A DNA stretch of 31,273 nt. It comes from CAZOSF01 sp964582415 (lineage in GTDB: Bacteria > Bacteroidota > Bacteroidia > Flavobacteriales > Flavobacteriaceae). The notes under the pieces were generated by a model that worked only from the letters and a program-made list of their open reading frames with translations, did no database searches and was not told the DNA's origin. Location: contig CAZOSF010000024.1 of the NCBI GenBank assembly GCA_964582415.1, forward strand, positions 1-31,273, in the 5' to 3' direction. Positions 1 through 8,142 of this stretch are shown piece by piece; the first letter of the stretch is position 1, and every line of letters begins with the position of its first letter. The position numbers and the translations under genes were made by a program.

Positions 1-71
1 TTGTTATCCTCGAGCATTTTTTCGTTCATCTTCGAACGATAGGCATTGAATTCTTCAACTGGATTTCCCAT
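1..71 (-). CDS. Carboxymuconolactone decarboxylase family protein (N-terminal fragment)
   Basis: Only the first 23 codons lie in the window; the gene continues past the left edge. The ATG at 71-69 overlaps the tatC stop as TAATG, so translation is probably coupled to tatC. The peptide begins MGNPVEEFNAYRSKMNEKML, which resembles the N-terminus of flavobacterial AhpD-like carboxymuconolactone decarboxylase proteins as I remember them, and that gene often follows tatC in this family. The catalytic CxxC region would be beyond the edge, so the family call rests on a short N-terminus plus context. Confidence 0.6.
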   Translation of the reverse strand, partial: MGNPVEEFNAYRSKMNEKMLEDN

Positions 72-904
72 TAGGCGGTCGTTTTTTGTTTCTTTTTCTC
101 CCTTTTTATTATGCGACTGGAAATGATGATACTTACTTCATATAAAATCAGTACCGGTATGGCTACAATTACTTGGCTAGCAATATCGGGCGGAGTTATC
201 ACTGCAGAAATAATCAAAACAATGATCAAAGCAAACTTGCGATACTTGCGCATCATTTCTGGAGTTACCAAGCCTACTTTAGTCAAGAAATAGATAACAA
301 TAGGCAATTGAAAAATCAAGCCGCTGGAAAGGGCACAGGCACGTACCAGACCGATATAACTGCTTAAATCGAAATCGTTGAATACCTGATCGCTCACCTG
401 ATAGGTTCCCAAGAAATTGATAGAAAGAGGGGTAACTACATAATAACCAAATAATACCCCCAAAAAGAATAGGAACGAAGAAGCAAAGATGAAGCCTTTT
501 GCATTCCTGCGCTCATTGCTATGCAGCCCCGGACTGATGAATTTCCAGAATTCATAAATCACATAGGGAAAAGCAATGATAAAACCTGCTGTAATAGACG
601 TCCAAATGTGCGCTGAAAACTGCCCGGACATGGTTCTGCTTTGGATACGGAAGGGTAATTCGGTGAAACAAAAGCTATCCAGCCCAATGGCCTGTGCCGA
701 TGCACAGAGAATACGATACGTTGGGAAGCTGGCTTTTTTGGGTCCGAAAATGATGAAGTCGAAAATAAAATCCTTCATGATGAAGGCAACAACACCCAAA
801 ATGACCACAGCAAAAGTAGAACGAATGAGGTGCCACCGCAATTCTTCCAGGTGGTCCAAAAAGGACATTTCCTTTTCCTCATTCAAGGTTTCCTGTAGTG
901 CCAT
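71..904 (-). CDS. tatC: Sec-independent protein translocase TatC
   Basis: Core membrane receptor of the twin-arginine translocase, which moves folded proteins across the inner membrane. The 277-residue protein carries the family signature near its N-terminus (LDHLEELRWHLIRS, about residues 16-29) and several hydrophobic segments that fit the usual six-helix topology, including a long one ending before 'ITPPD'. It is slightly longer than Gram-negative TatC of about 250 residues because of an extra loop around residues 60-90. The ATG at 904-902 overlaps the kdsD stop (TAATG), and its own stop overlaps the next gene in the same way, so three genes form one coupled operon. No tatA or tatB gene is next to it. 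Confidence 0.95.
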   Translation of the reverse strand: MALQETLNEEKEMSFLDHLEELRWHLIRSTFAVVILGVVAFIMKDFIFDFIIFGPKKASFPTYRILCASAQAIGLDSFCFTELPFRIQSRTMSGQFSAHIWTSITAGFIIAFPYVIYEFWKFISPGLHSNERRNAKGFIFASSFLFFLGVLFGYYVVTPLSINFLGTYQVSDQVFNDFDLSSYIGLVRACALSSGLIFQLPIVIYFLTKVGLVTPEMMRKYRKFALIIVLIISAVITPPDIASQVIVAIPVLILYEVSIIISSRIIKREKKKQKTTA

Positions 905-1869
905 TAAATGATACCTTCTTTGCTTAGGTTATGAATGTGAACTACTCCTTCGTATTTCCCATCTTTTTCAGCTAGAATCTGAGTAATGCCATTTCTATCC
1001 ATCATTTCCATAGCCTCTATCGCCATGGCATTGCTGTTGATTTTTTTGGGATTCTTTGTCATGATATCCTTTGCGGTAAGCCCTGCAATATTATCCACCT
1101 TGGTCAACATTCTACGCAAATCCCCATCTGTAATAATCCCCACAATTTTATCGTCTTCCACAACAGCCGTGACGCCCAGCAATTTTTCCGAGATTTCAAC
1201 GATCACTCTTTTGATGTCGGTGTCTGGGCTTACCTGAGGCTTTTCATTCAGGGAAGTCAAATCCCGAACCCTAAGGTAGAGCTTTTTTCCAAGGGATCCG
1301 CCTGGGTGAAAACGTGCGAAGTCCTTGCTGGAGAAACCACGTAAATCCAACAGGCTCATGGCAAGGGCATCCCCAATCACCAACTGTGCTGTAGTACTTG
1401 TGGTTGGGGCCAGATTGTTGGGACAGGCCTCTTTTTCCACAAAGGCGTGCAATACAAAATCACTTTGCTGCCCGAGGAAAGAATCTCTGTTTGAGGTAAG
1501 TCCCATAAGTTTGTTACCACTGGCTTTTATAAGGGGAACCAAAACCTTAATTTCTGGAGTATTTCCACTTTTAGAAATGCAGATAACCGTATCGTTTTTT
1601 TGAATGATCCCCAAATCCCCATGAATAGCATCGGCGGCATGCATAAAAATAGCCGGTGTGCCGGTCGAATTTAAAGTAGCAACAATCTTGGTTGCGATGT
1701 TTGCACTTTTACCAATGCCAGTAACGATTACCCGACCTTCCGATTCAAAGATGTATCGAACGGCTTCTGCAAACTCACTGGAAATCAGGCTGGAAAGATT
1801 TAAAATGGCGTTTCCTTCCGTTTCTATGGTTTTTCGGGCAACCTGAACGATTCTATCGAGCTGATTCAA
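904..1869 (-). CDS. kdsD: D-arabinose 5-phosphate isomerase (KdsD/KpsF family)
   Basis: Interconverts ribulose 5-phosphate and arabinose 5-phosphate, the first step towards Kdo for lipopolysaccharide. The 321 residues hold an N-terminal SIS sugar-isomerase domain (about 35-175; GIGKSANIATKI, ISKSGNTPE and the HPGGSLGKKL stretch) followed by two CBS domains (about 205-320). The length matches the family. The start appears to be TTG at 1869: an in-frame TAA lies five codons upstream and no ATG or GTG falls between. It is the first gene of the kdsD-tatC operon, served by the promoter at 1987-2017 with a leader of roughly 110 nt. Confidence 0.93.
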   Translation of the reverse strand: MNQLDRIVQVARKTIETEGNAILNLSSLISSEFAEAVRYIFESEGRVIVTGIGKSANIATKIVATLNSTGTPAIFMHAADAIHGDLGIIQKNDTVICISKSGNTPEIKVLVPLIKASGNKLMGLTSNRDSFLGQQSDFVLHAFVEKEACPNNLAPTTSTTAQLVIGDALAMSLLDLRGFSSKDFARFHPGGSLGKKLYLRVRDLTSLNEKPQVSPDTDIKRVIVEISEKLLGVTAVVEDDKIVGIITDGDLRRMLTKVDNIAGLTAKDIMTKNPKKINSNAMAIEAMEMMDRNGITQILAEKDGKYEGVVHIHNLSKEGII

Positions 1870-1986
1870 AATATTCGACTTTTATATGTTTGTTTCTTAT
1901 ATAGAAATTCCTATCTTTAAATAGAGGAAAGTTTAAATTGCTTTCCACTTCATCACCTATTAGATTCCTAAAAACCCAATAGGTTG

Positions 1987-2017
1987 CAAAAGTACAATTG
2001 TTATCGAGTTCCTACAA
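1987..2017 (-). promoter_or_regulatory. Promoter of kdsD-tatC operon
   Basis: Reading the minus strand: TTG (2017-2015), 20 nt, TACTTTTG (1994-1987), a good match to the Bacteroidota -33/-7 pattern TTG...TAnnTTTG. Transcription would start near 1981, giving a leader of about 110 nt before the TTG start codon. The leader can fold: ACCTATT (1955-1961 on plus) pairs with AATAGGT (1978-1984), and GGAAAG (1926-1931) pairs with CTTTCC (1941-1946). Confidence 0.6.
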
Positions 2018-2048
2018 TTTATTTTGAAGTTCTCGGTTTGTAGTCAGT

Positions 2049-4256
2049 ATGGAAACGAGCGTTAAGGAAACCGAATTATATTCATCCCTAAAGAGGTATT
2101 TTGGATTCAGTTCCTTTAAGGGACTTCAGGAGGATGTCATCAAAAGTGTCTTGTCCGGTCACAATACCTTTGTCATCATGCCCACCGGTGGCGGAAAGTC
2201 TTTATGTTATCAGTTGCCGGCCTTGATGAAGGAGGGAACCGCCATTGTGGTTTCCCCTTTGATTGCCTTGATGAAGAACCAGGTAGATGCCCTTCGTTCG
2301 ATTTCTTCTGAAGAAGGTATCGCACATGTATTGAACTCGTCATTAACCAAAACTGAAATCAAAAAAGTAAAACAGGATCTCATTCATGGTGTTACCAAAT
2401 TGTTGTACGTAGCACCCGAGTCCCTTACGAAGGAAGAAAACATCGATTTCCTTAGAACGGTCAAGATATCCTTCGTTGCTATCGATGAAGCTCATTGTAT
2501 TAGTGAATGGGGTCATGATTTCCGTCCAGAATATAGAAACCTAAAAAAGATCATTAAGCGCTTAGGCGATGATATTCCTATTATCGGACTAACAGCAACG
2601 GCAACTCCCAAGGTTCAGGAGGATATTTTGAAAAACCTGGGTATCCAAGATGCCAATACGTTTAAAGCTTCCTTTAATAGACCTAATCTCTATTATGAAA
2701 TTCGTCCGAAGACCAAGAATGTGGATGCCGATATTATCCGTTTTGTGAAACAGAACGAGGGTAAGAGTGGTATTATCTATTGTTTGAGTAGGAAGCGCGT
2801 GGAGGAGCTGGCACAGACCTTACAGGTAAATGGCATTAAAGCAGTTCCTTATCATGCGGGGCTGGATGCCAAGACCCGCGTGAAAAATCAGGACATGTTC
2901 CTTATGGAGGATGCAGATGTTGTGGTTGCTACCATAGCCTTCGGTATGGGAATCGATAAACCCGATGTACGTTTCGTTATCCACAACGACATCCCGAAGA
3001 GTATTGAAAGTTACTATCAGGAGACCGGTAGGGCTGGACGTGATGGGGGGGAAGGTCACTGTCTAGCATTCTACAGCTATAAGGATATCGAGAAACTGGA
3101 AAAATTTATGAGCGGCAAGCCTGTGGCTGAGCAGGAGATTGGTCTTGCATTGTTACAAGAAGTAGTGGCCTTTGCAGAATCTTCCATCTCCCGAAGGAAA
3201 TTCATTCTGCATTATTTCGGAGAGGAATTCGACAATGAAACCGGTGAGGGAGGAGATATGGACGACAATATGCGTCATCCAAAAACCAAAATTGAAGCGC
3301 AAAAAGAGGTTCTTACCCTTTTAAATGTTATCCAGGAATCCAACCAGCAGTATAAGGCCAAGGAAATTGTAAATGTACTGATTGGCAAGGTGAATGCTTT
3401 AATCAAGTCCCATAGAACCGATAGTCAAGAATTCTTCGGTATTGGGAAAGACCATACGCCGGAATATTGGATGGCCCTTATTCGTCAGGTCCTGGTGGCT
3501 GGTTTATTGCGAAAGGATATTGAAACCTATGGGGTAATCAAGCTCACCAAAGCTGGAATAGATTTTATGAAGCATCCTGAGTCCTTTATGATGACAGAAG
3601 ATCACGACTTTAAAGATGCGAATGATGATAATGTGGTCACCCAATCCAAGGGTGGGGGAAATGTGGCCGATGAAAATCTGTATAAACTATTGAAGGCAGA
3701 GCGGAAACGAGTTGCTGAAAAACTGAGCCTTCCTCCTTTCGTGATTTTCCAAGATCCTTCCTTGGAAGATATGGCCTTGAAATATCCCATTACCATTGAC
3801 GAACTTTCCAATGTTCATGGGGTAGGTGAAGGGAAGGCTAAAAAATACGGGCAGCCTTTTGTGAATCTTATTGCCAATTACGTTGAAGAAAATGATGTGA
3901 TTCGTCCGGATGATTTTATCGTCAAATCGACCGGAAGCAATAGTGCTTTGAAACTTTTCATCATTCAAAGTGTGGATAGGAAATTGCCACTTTCCGATAT
4001 CGCTGATGCGAAAGGGTTGGAAATGCCTGAATTTATAAAGGAAATGGAAGCTATCGTATACAGTGGCACAAAGCTGAATATCGATTATTGGATTGATGAA
4101 ATATTGGACGATGATCAGCAAGAGGAATTGCACGAGTACTTCTTGGAAGCGGAAACCGACAAAATCGATGAGGCGATGGAAGAATTCGATGGGGAATATG
4201 ACGACGAAGAACTACGCTTGTTCCGGATAAAGTTTATCAGCGAGGTCGCCAATTAA
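2049..4256 (+). CDS. recQ: ATP-dependent DNA helicase RecQ
   Basis: 3'-to-5' superfamily-2 helicase acting in recombination and stalled-fork repair. In the 735 residues: Walker A TGGGKS (46-51), DEAH box (146-149), motif VI QETGRAGRD (324-332), a winged-helix RQC region (about 415-510), an HRDC domain (about 543-618) and a C-terminal extension of about 115 residues that looks like the helix-turn-helix tail of some bacterial RecQ proteins. The zinc-binding region (379-410) contains no cysteine at all; the four cysteines of E. coli RecQ are replaced by Ser, Gly, Asp and similar residues. Its stop overlaps the stop of the convergent DUF1572 gene by 4 nt. Confidence 0.96.
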   Translation: METSVKETELYSSLKRYFGFSSFKGLQEDVIKSVLSGHNTFVIMPTGGGKSLCYQLPALMKEGTAIVVSPLIALMKNQVDALRSISSEEGIAHVLNSSLTKTEIKKVKQDLIHGVTKLLYVAPESLTKEENIDFLRTVKISFVAIDEAHCISEWGHDFRPEYRNLKKIIKRLGDDIPIIGLTATATPKVQEDILKNLGIQDANTFKASFNRPNLYYEIRPKTKNVDADIIRFVKQNEGKSGIIYCLSRKRVEELAQTLQVNGIKAVPYHAGLDAKTRVKNQDMFLMEDADVVVATIAFGMGIDKPDVRFVIHNDIPKSIESYYQETGRAGRDGGEGHCLAFYSYKDIEKLEKFMSGKPVAEQEIGLALLQEVVAFAESSISRRKFILHYFGEEFDNETGEGGDMDDNMRHPKTKIEAQKEVLTLLNVIQESNQQYKAKEIVNVLIGKVNALIKSHRTDSQEFFGIGKDHTPEYWMALIRQVLVAGLLRKDIETYGVIKLTKAGIDFMKHPESFMMTEDHDFKDANDDNVVTQSKGGGNVADENLYKLLKAERKRVAEKLSLPPFVIFQDPSLEDMALKYPITIDELSNVHGVGEGKAKKYGQPFVNLIANYVEENDVIRPDDFIVKSTGSNSALKLFIIQSVDRKLPLSDIADAKGLEMPEFIKEMEAIVYSGTKLNIDYWIDEILDDDQQEELHEYFLEAETDKIDEAMEEFDGEYDDEELRLFRIKFISEVAN

Positions 4257-4819
4257 TCCGTATCATTTAAGAATTCATCTGTAAAGTGGGTACGCTTTCT
4301 ATCTTGAGCGAACTTTTCTTCATTATAGCCTTTTGATCCTCCCTTTGGAATTGACAAACTCTGCCATTCGGCACCTTTCATGAGTTTTCCCAAGAAAGTG
4401 ATTTGTCCCACATGGTAGGCGTAATGAGCAATTTGCCGATTGATGGCTTCCATTTCCGAATGCCCTTGATTTCGGATAAATACAATACGACTTAAGTCAT
4501 CTTCGGAAAGGGCTTCCAGGGCATCAAAAAGACACTTCCAGCCTGCTTCCCATCGTTGAAGCAGTTCTTCCCGTGTCTTAATAACATCCTCGAATTCCAG
4601 ATCGCGATTCCGCCATTCTTTTTCACCATCCGATTCTAGAAAATGGGTCCAACGGGAAAGCATGTTACCCCATAGGTGATTCACGATGATGGCAATGCTA
4701 TTGCTTTCTGAATTTACCTGATAAAAGAGGGCCTCATCTTCCAGTTGGACCAAAGTTTTGTCTCCAAGCAGCTTATAATATTGAAACTGTTTCAATACGC
4801 TCGAAAGAAATTCGGACAT
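4253..4819 (-). CDS. DUF1572 / DinB-like four-helix protein
   Basis: 188 residues. The pattern NHLWGNM (His48) and IAHYAYHVGQI (His132, His136) gives three histidines spaced like the metal triad of the DinB/YfiT four-helix-bundle superfamily, and the 'E-AINRQIAHYAYHVGQI' helix is typical of DUF1572. Members bind a divalent metal; some are thiol-dependent transferases, but the substrate of this one cannot be told from sequence. No signal peptide, so cytoplasmic. It is the last gene of the minus-strand run 8018-4253, with 9 nt between it and the preceding lipoprotein gene. Confidence 0.82.
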   Translation of the reverse strand: MSEFLSSVLKQFQYYKLLGDKTLVQLEDEALFYQVNSESNSIAIIVNHLWGNMLSRWTHFLESDGEKEWRNRDLEFEDVIKTREELLQRWEAGWKCLFDALEALSEDDLSRIVFIRNQGHSEMEAINRQIAHYAYHVGQITFLGKLMKGAEWQSLSIPKGGSKGYNEEKFAQDRKRTHFTDEFLNDTD

Positions 4820-4828
4820 TGGACGTGG

Positions 4829-5464
4829 TTAATATTCGTCTACTTTATCAACTTTAAACTGGCGCATGGCTTCCCCATTCACCAATTTATAGGATACTTG
4901 GCGCATTTTCCCTGTAGGCTGGCCGTTTTCGTAAATCGGGAATCGTTGAGAGAATGTATTTTCTACAATGGCAAATTCATCTCCTCCATTGTACCCTTGA
5001 TTAATTTCAGCATTGTCTACAGTTGGAGCGAAATACGCCTGACTGATTGACTTTCCGCTATTGGAAGACACAGCCATCACCGTTCCCGCATTGTTATCTC
5101 CAGAAACAATATAAACAACTACTTCGGCGTGGTTGTCGCCATTAAGATCACCGATCTCAGCGTTGGTTACTTTACCCTCATAGGTATAGGTCCATCCCTC
5201 TTGATCGGCAATGGCTCCCATAGGCTGGATGGTTACTTCTACTTGTTCTCCCATCGGATTTGCGGTTACTAGATATTCTTCGTCACCCCATTTCAAGGAA
5301 GAAGTAAATTTTTCAGCAGTTTCGGTCACCTCCTCGGTTACTTCCTCTAGATTTTCCATAGCAGGAGCATCTGTTGCTGTAGTTTCCTCTTTTGTATTGT
5401 TCTTACAGGACATAACACTGAAGAACACCATTAATAAAGCTGCAAATAAAGATGTTTTTTTCAT
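4829..5464 (-). CDS. Lipoprotein resembling PliI, inhibitor of I-type lysozyme
   Basis: 211 residues from the ATG at 5464; a longer reading frame from 5488 would put extra residues ahead of a clean lipoprotein signal (MKKTSLFAALLMVFFSVMSC, lipid Cys20). After a Glu/Thr-rich linker, the C-terminal half reads DLNGDNHAEVVVYIVSGD, then SSNSGKSISQAYFAP, GGDEFAIVENTFSQRFPIYENG and TGKMRQVSYKLV. This order matches the PliI family of periplasmic inhibitors of invertebrate-type lysozyme as I remember it. I infer a defence role at the cell envelope against animal lysozyme. The call is by remembered motifs only; the safe fallback is a surface or periplasmic lipoprotein of unknown function. Confidence 0.6.
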   Translation of the reverse strand: MKKTSLFAALLMVFFSVMSCKNNTKEETTATDAPAMENLEEVTEEVTETAEKFTSSLKWGDEEYLVTANPMGEQVEVTIQPMGAIADQEGWTYTYEGKVTNAEIGDLNGDNHAEVVVYIVSGDNNAGTVMAVSSNSGKSISQAYFAPTVDNAEINQGYNGGDEFAIVENTFSQRFPIYENGQPTGKMRQVSYKLVNGEAMRQFKVDKVDEY

Positions 5465-5494
5465 GATTGTAGTTTTTAAAAAAGACACACTAAG

Positions 5495-6271
5495 TTACGA
5501 ATAATCAGCCACATCCAATTCAGGATAGGTCACCTTTTCCGTTGTTTCTGGAACATTGCCTAGGTATTCTTTTCCTCTCAGTTTATGTACAGTATAGGCC
5601 TGCAAGACGTCTTCTGGATAGGGTTGAATTAAAGCCTTCATCATACCGCTGTCTGTTTGTTCTACGAACGGCTGCAGCCATTTTTCTGCCCAACTTTCAT
5701 CGAGTAATACAGGCATGCGGGGTCCTTGTAATTTCGGATTGTTATGGATTTTCGAAAGCATTCTATTTCCGGACGTAGTAACGATGGTAAAGGAATTGAT
5801 TAATTCTCCCGATTCGCGATCCAACCACTCATTCCATAATCCTGCCAAAATAAGCGGTTGATAATCTTTTGCTTGTATATAAAAAGGGTAACTCTTGCCT
5901 TTGAAATGGTGATGTTCATAAAAACCATCTACATAAATAAGACATGGATGATGGTTTGCTGCATCGCGGAAGGAGGGTTTTTCGAAAATGGTTTCTCCCC
6001 GTGCATTCAAAGTGTTATTCCAATATTTTTTTGCTTGTTCACGGTCCTTTACCCAATTGGGAATCAACCCCCAGGAGGCCACCTCTGGTATGTTGGGAGA
6101 ACGATTGGTATAAATCAAAAGCCTAGGGTGGCTAAATCCAGAGGCATGAAAAAGCGGCAAATCTGTCATGGGAACCAACTTTTTCTTGATATCTTCTATA
6201 GCCATTGCGTCTCCCTTGCGCTGCGCCCTTTTGAGTTGCGATTCTAAACTGGCTTTTATATCGTAGCACAT
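5495..6271 (-). CDS. SOS response-associated peptidase (SRAP; YedK/HMCES family)
   Basis: Forms a stable thiazolidine cross-link with abasic sites in single-stranded DNA, shielding them from error-prone processing. The start is ATG at 6271: the frame is open further upstream to 6625, but only this start places Cys at position 2, the catalytic nucleophile exposed after Met removal. Further family residues: NTLNARGE (87-93), GFYEH (116-120, catalytic Glu119), and IHNNPKLQGPRMP (His176, RMP 185-187). The length of 258 residues is close to the usual 220-260. The VOC gene ends 41 nt upstream, and the lipoprotein gene begins 30 nt downstream. Confidence 0.92.
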   Translation of the reverse strand: MCYDIKASLESQLKRAQRKGDAMAIEDIKKKLVPMTDLPLFHASGFSHPRLLIYTNRSPNIPEVASWGLIPNWVKDREQAKKYWNNTLNARGETIFEKPSFRDAANHHPCLIYVDGFYEHHHFKGKSYPFYIQAKDYQPLILAGLWNEWLDRESGELINSFTIVTTSGNRMLSKIHNNPKLQGPRMPVLLDESWAEKWLQPFVEQTDSGMMKALIQPYPEDVLQAYTVHKLRGKEYLGNVPETTEKVTYPELDVADYS

Positions 6272-6312
6272 AGTATCAAAGGATATTCTATTATCTCTGT
6301 AACAAATCAGAT

Positions 6313-6810
6313 TTACCCCTCCAATTCTGAAGTAACCAACTTCGCCAAATCCAAGGGGCGAGTGTACATGTGGATACTGCCATCTTCGTTTAGGGGCCAC
6401 GCTTCCCGAGGTCGGTCCCAATAGAGTTCCACGCCATTTCCATCGGGATCGTCCAAATAAAGTGCTTCCGATACCCCGTGATCGGCGGTTCCGGTTAATG
6501 GATAGGCATGTTCTTGTAAGCGTAACAGCATTAACGCCAAATCTCTTCGCGTAGGTAAAAGGATGGCGGTATGGAAGAGACCTGTACTGTCTGGGGCGGG
6601 TTGTGGTCCGTTTTTCGAATACCAAGTATTCAGTCCGATATGATGATGATAACCCCCCGCAGAAATAAAGGCGGCATCCGGACCATAGGTAGTGATCAAT
6701 TCGAAGCCGAGCAGTCCGCAGTAAAAATCTAAAGAACGCTGCAAATTAGCTACCTTTAAATGAACATGTCCGATTCGGGTTTCAGCTGGGATGCGGTATT
6801 CGTTTTTCAT
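6313..6810 (-). CDS. VOC family protein (glyoxalase / extradiol dioxygenase fold)
   Basis: 165 residues in two beta-alpha-beta-beta-beta modules. Module 1 starts with IGHVHLKVANLQRSLDFYCG and carries GLNTWYSKNGP, and module 2 has GLFHTAILLPTRRDL, DHGVSEALYLDDPDGNGVEL and ends near ELYWDRP. The His of HVHLKV, the His of FHTAIL and the Glu of GVELYW are plausible metal ligands. The sequence is close to the N-terminal half of CatE-like catechol dioxygenases, but the substrate is unknown. It lies 11 nt downstream of the LETM1-related gene. Confidence 0.88.
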   Translation of the reverse strand: MKNEYRIPAETRIGHVHLKVANLQRSLDFYCGLLGFELITTYGPDAAFISAGGYHHHIGLNTWYSKNGPQPAPDSTGLFHTAILLPTRRDLALMLLRLQEHAYPLTGTADHGVSEALYLDDPDGNGVELYWDRPREAWPLNEDGSIHMYTRPLDLAKLVTSELEG

Positions 6811-6821
6811 AGGTCTTGAAT

Positions 6822-8018
6822 TTAATCCTCTATTCGATTTTCATTAAAAGCAGAAGGCAATAGGGTGGGAATCCATTTTACCAAAAGTGGCAGTAGGAGG
6901 GAACCACCTGGTAGAAGGAAAATCGTCAATGAAGGGATTGTTTTACAAATGTCCAAAAGTTGTTCTTTCATTTTGTGTTTTTCCTCGGGGCTGAGGTCCC
7001 GCTGCGTCGACTGACTTAAAAGCAGCAACAATTCCCCGCTCTCATTCAATTCTTTCAGAAGCCGGTCTTTGTTGCGAAGCACTAATAGCTTTACCGTATT
7101 GGAAGATTGTTTATAGAGATGACGTACAGGATGGGAATATTCAAAAAGGGTGATTTTTTTCGTGTTTTCTTGGGCAAATTCTTCTAATTGCTTCATGCTT
7201 TTTTCCCAGTGTTCCGAGTCTAGGCCCAATTCAACGGAAACCTGTGCCAGAAAATCCTTCTCGTCATCATCAATTTGCTTATCATTCCAAACGGCCAAAC
7301 AGCAAATTTCCATAACATATCTCCGTTCAAGGATATGGCCTTTTTTAATCCAATGGATAAGATGGTGGTCGAAAGTAACAGCTTCGGCGGTTGAAAATTC
7401 ATGCGTTTCACTCACCATTTCCATCACCAATACATCATATTTGTTTTTCTGTTTTTTGCTGTAGAGCGCCCAAATGCTCACCGTTAAGAGCGTTTTTTCA
7501 AGATTATCCAGGTATTTTTTTAATCGGCTTGGGCGCTGTAGGTAAAAGGCAAATGCCAACACATCCGAAAAGAGCATGGCATAGGTGAAAAGTGAGGCTG
7601 CTTCCGATTTTATAAGCGCATTCGATTCGTGTAAACGTGCAGCAATTATAGCTTCCACATTGTCGGAAGCACTTTTTGTAAACCGCAGTTTCTGAAGAAA
7701 ATTTGTCTTTCCCTTTTCAATACTCTTATAAAACTTTGAAATATCCTCCAAAGCATTTTCAAAACTGGGGGACTTCCTAAAAAGAAAATGTACGTATACC
7801 AAGCTATGGAAAAGGTTGATTTTGGTAAGTTCCTCCTTAGTAAGTTTTAAGGTGCTGATGGGTTTATTCAGCAAGGGCTTTACTGAAAACCCGTATAAAA
7901 AACCGGTTCTTTTTAGAGCTTCGTAGAAATCAGAATCCGCTGGATATGCATCGATAAGTTCTTTTTTACCGAACTCGTTGATAAATTTCTGTATCCAACC
8001 TGAGGAAGACGGGTTCAT
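6822..8018 (-). CDS. LETM1-related protein
   Basis: 398 residues, cytoplasmic or membrane-associated, mostly helical. The C-terminal about 60 residues (HKMKEQLLDICKTIPSLTIF then LLPGGSLLLPLLVKWIPTLL) match the hydrophobic LETM1-like end; the family is commonly annotated in Bacteroidota as 'LETM1-related biofilm-associated protein'. The central part around residues 235-275 has an acidic helical stretch (CLAVWNDKQIDDDEKDFLAQ) recalling the TerB fold. Eukaryotic LETM1 works in mitochondrial K+/Ca2+ exchange, but I do not infer that activity here. It is the first gene of the five-gene minus-strand run; no convincing TAnnTTTG promoter is visible in the 124 nt it shares with the divergent DUF4331 gene. 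Confidence 0.65.
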   Translation of the reverse strand: MNPSSSGWIQKFINEFGKKELIDAYPADSDFYEALKRTGFLYGFSVKPLLNKPISTLKLTKEELTKINLFHSLVYVHFLFRKSPSFENALEDISKFYKSIEKGKTNFLQKLRFTKSASDNVEAIIAARLHESNALIKSEAASLFTYAMLFSDVLAFAFYLQRPSRLKKYLDNLEKTLLTVSIWALYSKKQKNKYDVLVMEMVSETHEFSTAEAVTFDHHLIHWIKKGHILERRYVMEICCLAVWNDKQIDDDEKDFLAQVSVELGLDSEHWEKSMKQLEEFAQENTKKITLFEYSHPVRHLYKQSSNTVKLLVLRNKDRLLKELNESGELLLLLSQSTQRDLSPEEKHKMKEQLLDICKTIPSLTIFLLPGGSLLLPLLVKWIPTLLPSAFNENRIED

Positions 8019-8142
8019 TTGTTATTTTTGTAGGGCATTGGGGCAATTAAACAAGCCCTTTTCAGTTCTTATCAAACAAAGAGCACCAATACTTTCTTAT
8101 CGATTATGGGAAAGTAAATTTAAATAAATAAGATTCATCTAA

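Noticed and set aside
3687..4133. 148-residue open frame opposite recQ
   Set aside because: Antisense shadow with no recognisable features.
6272..6625. N-terminal extension of the SRAP reading frame
   Set aside because: It overlaps the VOC gene on the same strand in another frame, is Arg-rich and unlike any SRAP N-terminus, and would bury the catalytic Cys2.
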